NCBI GenBank assembly: GCA_025769875.1
Contig: JAGFNK010000034.1
Location: 62,001-126,000 of the forward strand
From: Russula earlei
Lineage: Eukaryota > Basidiomycota > Agaricomycetes > Russulales > Russulaceae
Length of the DNA stretch: 64,000 bases
Reading direction: 5' to 3'
Position 1 is the first letter of the stretch; each line of letters begins with the position of its first letter. Positions 63,533 to 64,000 of the stretch are shown here, in pieces. The notes under the pieces were generated by a model. That model searched no databases. It worked only from the letters and a program-made list of their open reading frames with translations, and had not been told where the DNA came from. The position numbers and the translations under genes are program-made.

Positions 63533-64000
63533 ATGGAGTCGCTTCGTAGTAAAGCCCCGACTCGAAAAGGCCCAAAACCAGTGGCCAGGCTAACCAAACC
63601 CGACAAAAATGCTCGCAAGTCCCGTGTTGATGACAAGATCAAACGGCGGATGTCCACGCGCTATGCCACTATCTCTGCTCCTACTCCCACCAACGCAACC
63701 CCGCCCGTACCGACGATACCTCTTGGCCGACGTGGTGTTGGTCTTGATATTGTACGTGAGAAAGATGAAGTTCTACAGCAACAACCTCCGTCAAGAGAGG
63801 ACCTCCGTGCTGCGGAGAATAAACTATTGGATGTTGAGGACTTTGATCCAGATGCTTGTGCGTATGCTCAATCCCACCATCTCCTGTCGAAATTGGGACC
63901 CGTCTTAGATCTTAGGCTGAAACTCGCCAACTCTACCGAGGCTGAACTCCGCTCGTTACAATCATCATTGCAGATCTCGAAAGACGAGGTCGCAGCCGAT
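63533..64000 (+). CDS. EXO84: Exocyst complex component Exo84, N-terminal part (3' partial)
   Basis: Subunit of the exocyst, which tethers secretory vesicles at the plasma membrane. Exons 63533-63857 and 63909->64000. The N-terminus is basic (MESLRSKAPTRKGPKPVARL) and then reads LLDVEDFDPDA, joined over an intron to YLRLKLANSTEAELRSLQSS, the conserved start of the Exo84 N-terminal region in fungi. The rest lies beyond the window. Confidence 0.85.
   Translation, partial: MESLRSKAPTRKGPKPVARLTKPDKNARKSRVDDKIKRRMSTRYATISAPTPTNATPPVPTIPLGRRGVGLDIVREKDEVLQQQPPSREDLRAAENKLLDVEDFDPDACAYAQSHHLLSKLGPVLDLRLKLANSTEAELRSLQSSLQISKDEVAAD

Overview
The window is nuclear DNA from a filamentous basidiomycete, most likely an Agaricomycete. 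Genes are packed on both strands and cut by many short GT-AG introns of about 45-70 bp, with several micro-exons of 14-16 bp. Coding DNA is CpG-rich. The conserved genes are fungal in type: a CreB/USP12-like deubiquitinase, Ubp2, HOG1 MAPK, Mcr1, a DNMT1-type methyltransferase with RFD and BAH domains, a pepsin-like protease, Bst1/PGAP1 and EXO84. I rebuilt gene models by joining open frames at splice sites. Exon lists are in the evidence fields, and nearly all close in phase.

Layout. 1-5.3 kb: 3' part of a USP12/46-type deubiquitinase (+) and inositol monophosphatase (-). 5.7-10.8 kb: CpG-poor mobile DNA, containing a pogo-like DDE transposon with 55-bp terminal inverted repeats and TA target duplications, itself split by a 543-bp solo LTR with a 5-bp target duplication. 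10.8-18.2 kb: gene-poor DNA with a decayed gene, a diverged 1.6-kb direct duplication and a coiled-coil ORF. 18.3-25.3 kb: NOG2 GTPase, enolase and NADH-cytochrome b5 reductase. 25.5-30.2 kb: a degenerate Ypd1-like phosphotransfer gene, CpG-poor relic DNA, then HOG1. 31.6-41.0 kb: secreted aspartic protease, DNMT1-like methyltransferase, and the biotin subunit of 3-methylcrotonyl-CoA carboxylase. 41.6-45 kb: a C2-domain membrane protein broken by an in-frame stop, and an unknown gene. 45.3-54.2 kb: GPI inositol-deacylase and Ubp2-type deubiquitinase, divergent. 55.6-58.7 kb: a large intronless TPR-CHAT caspase-like gene flanked by relics that resemble it. 61.9-64 kb: DUS2 and the start of EXO84 on a 127-bp divergent promoter.

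Most genes are housekeeping and do not form a cluster. Two associations stand out. The transposon DNA is CpG-depleted and its stop codons are C-to-T type, and the same window encodes a maintenance-type DNA methyltransferase. A Ypd1-like remnant lacking the phospho-acceptor histidine lies 2.2 kb from HOG1, the MAPK of the pathway Ypd1 controls. The best candidate for unusual biology is the TPR-CHAT locus. Several otherwise intact genes carry a single frame or splice break; these may be sequence errors or real lesions.
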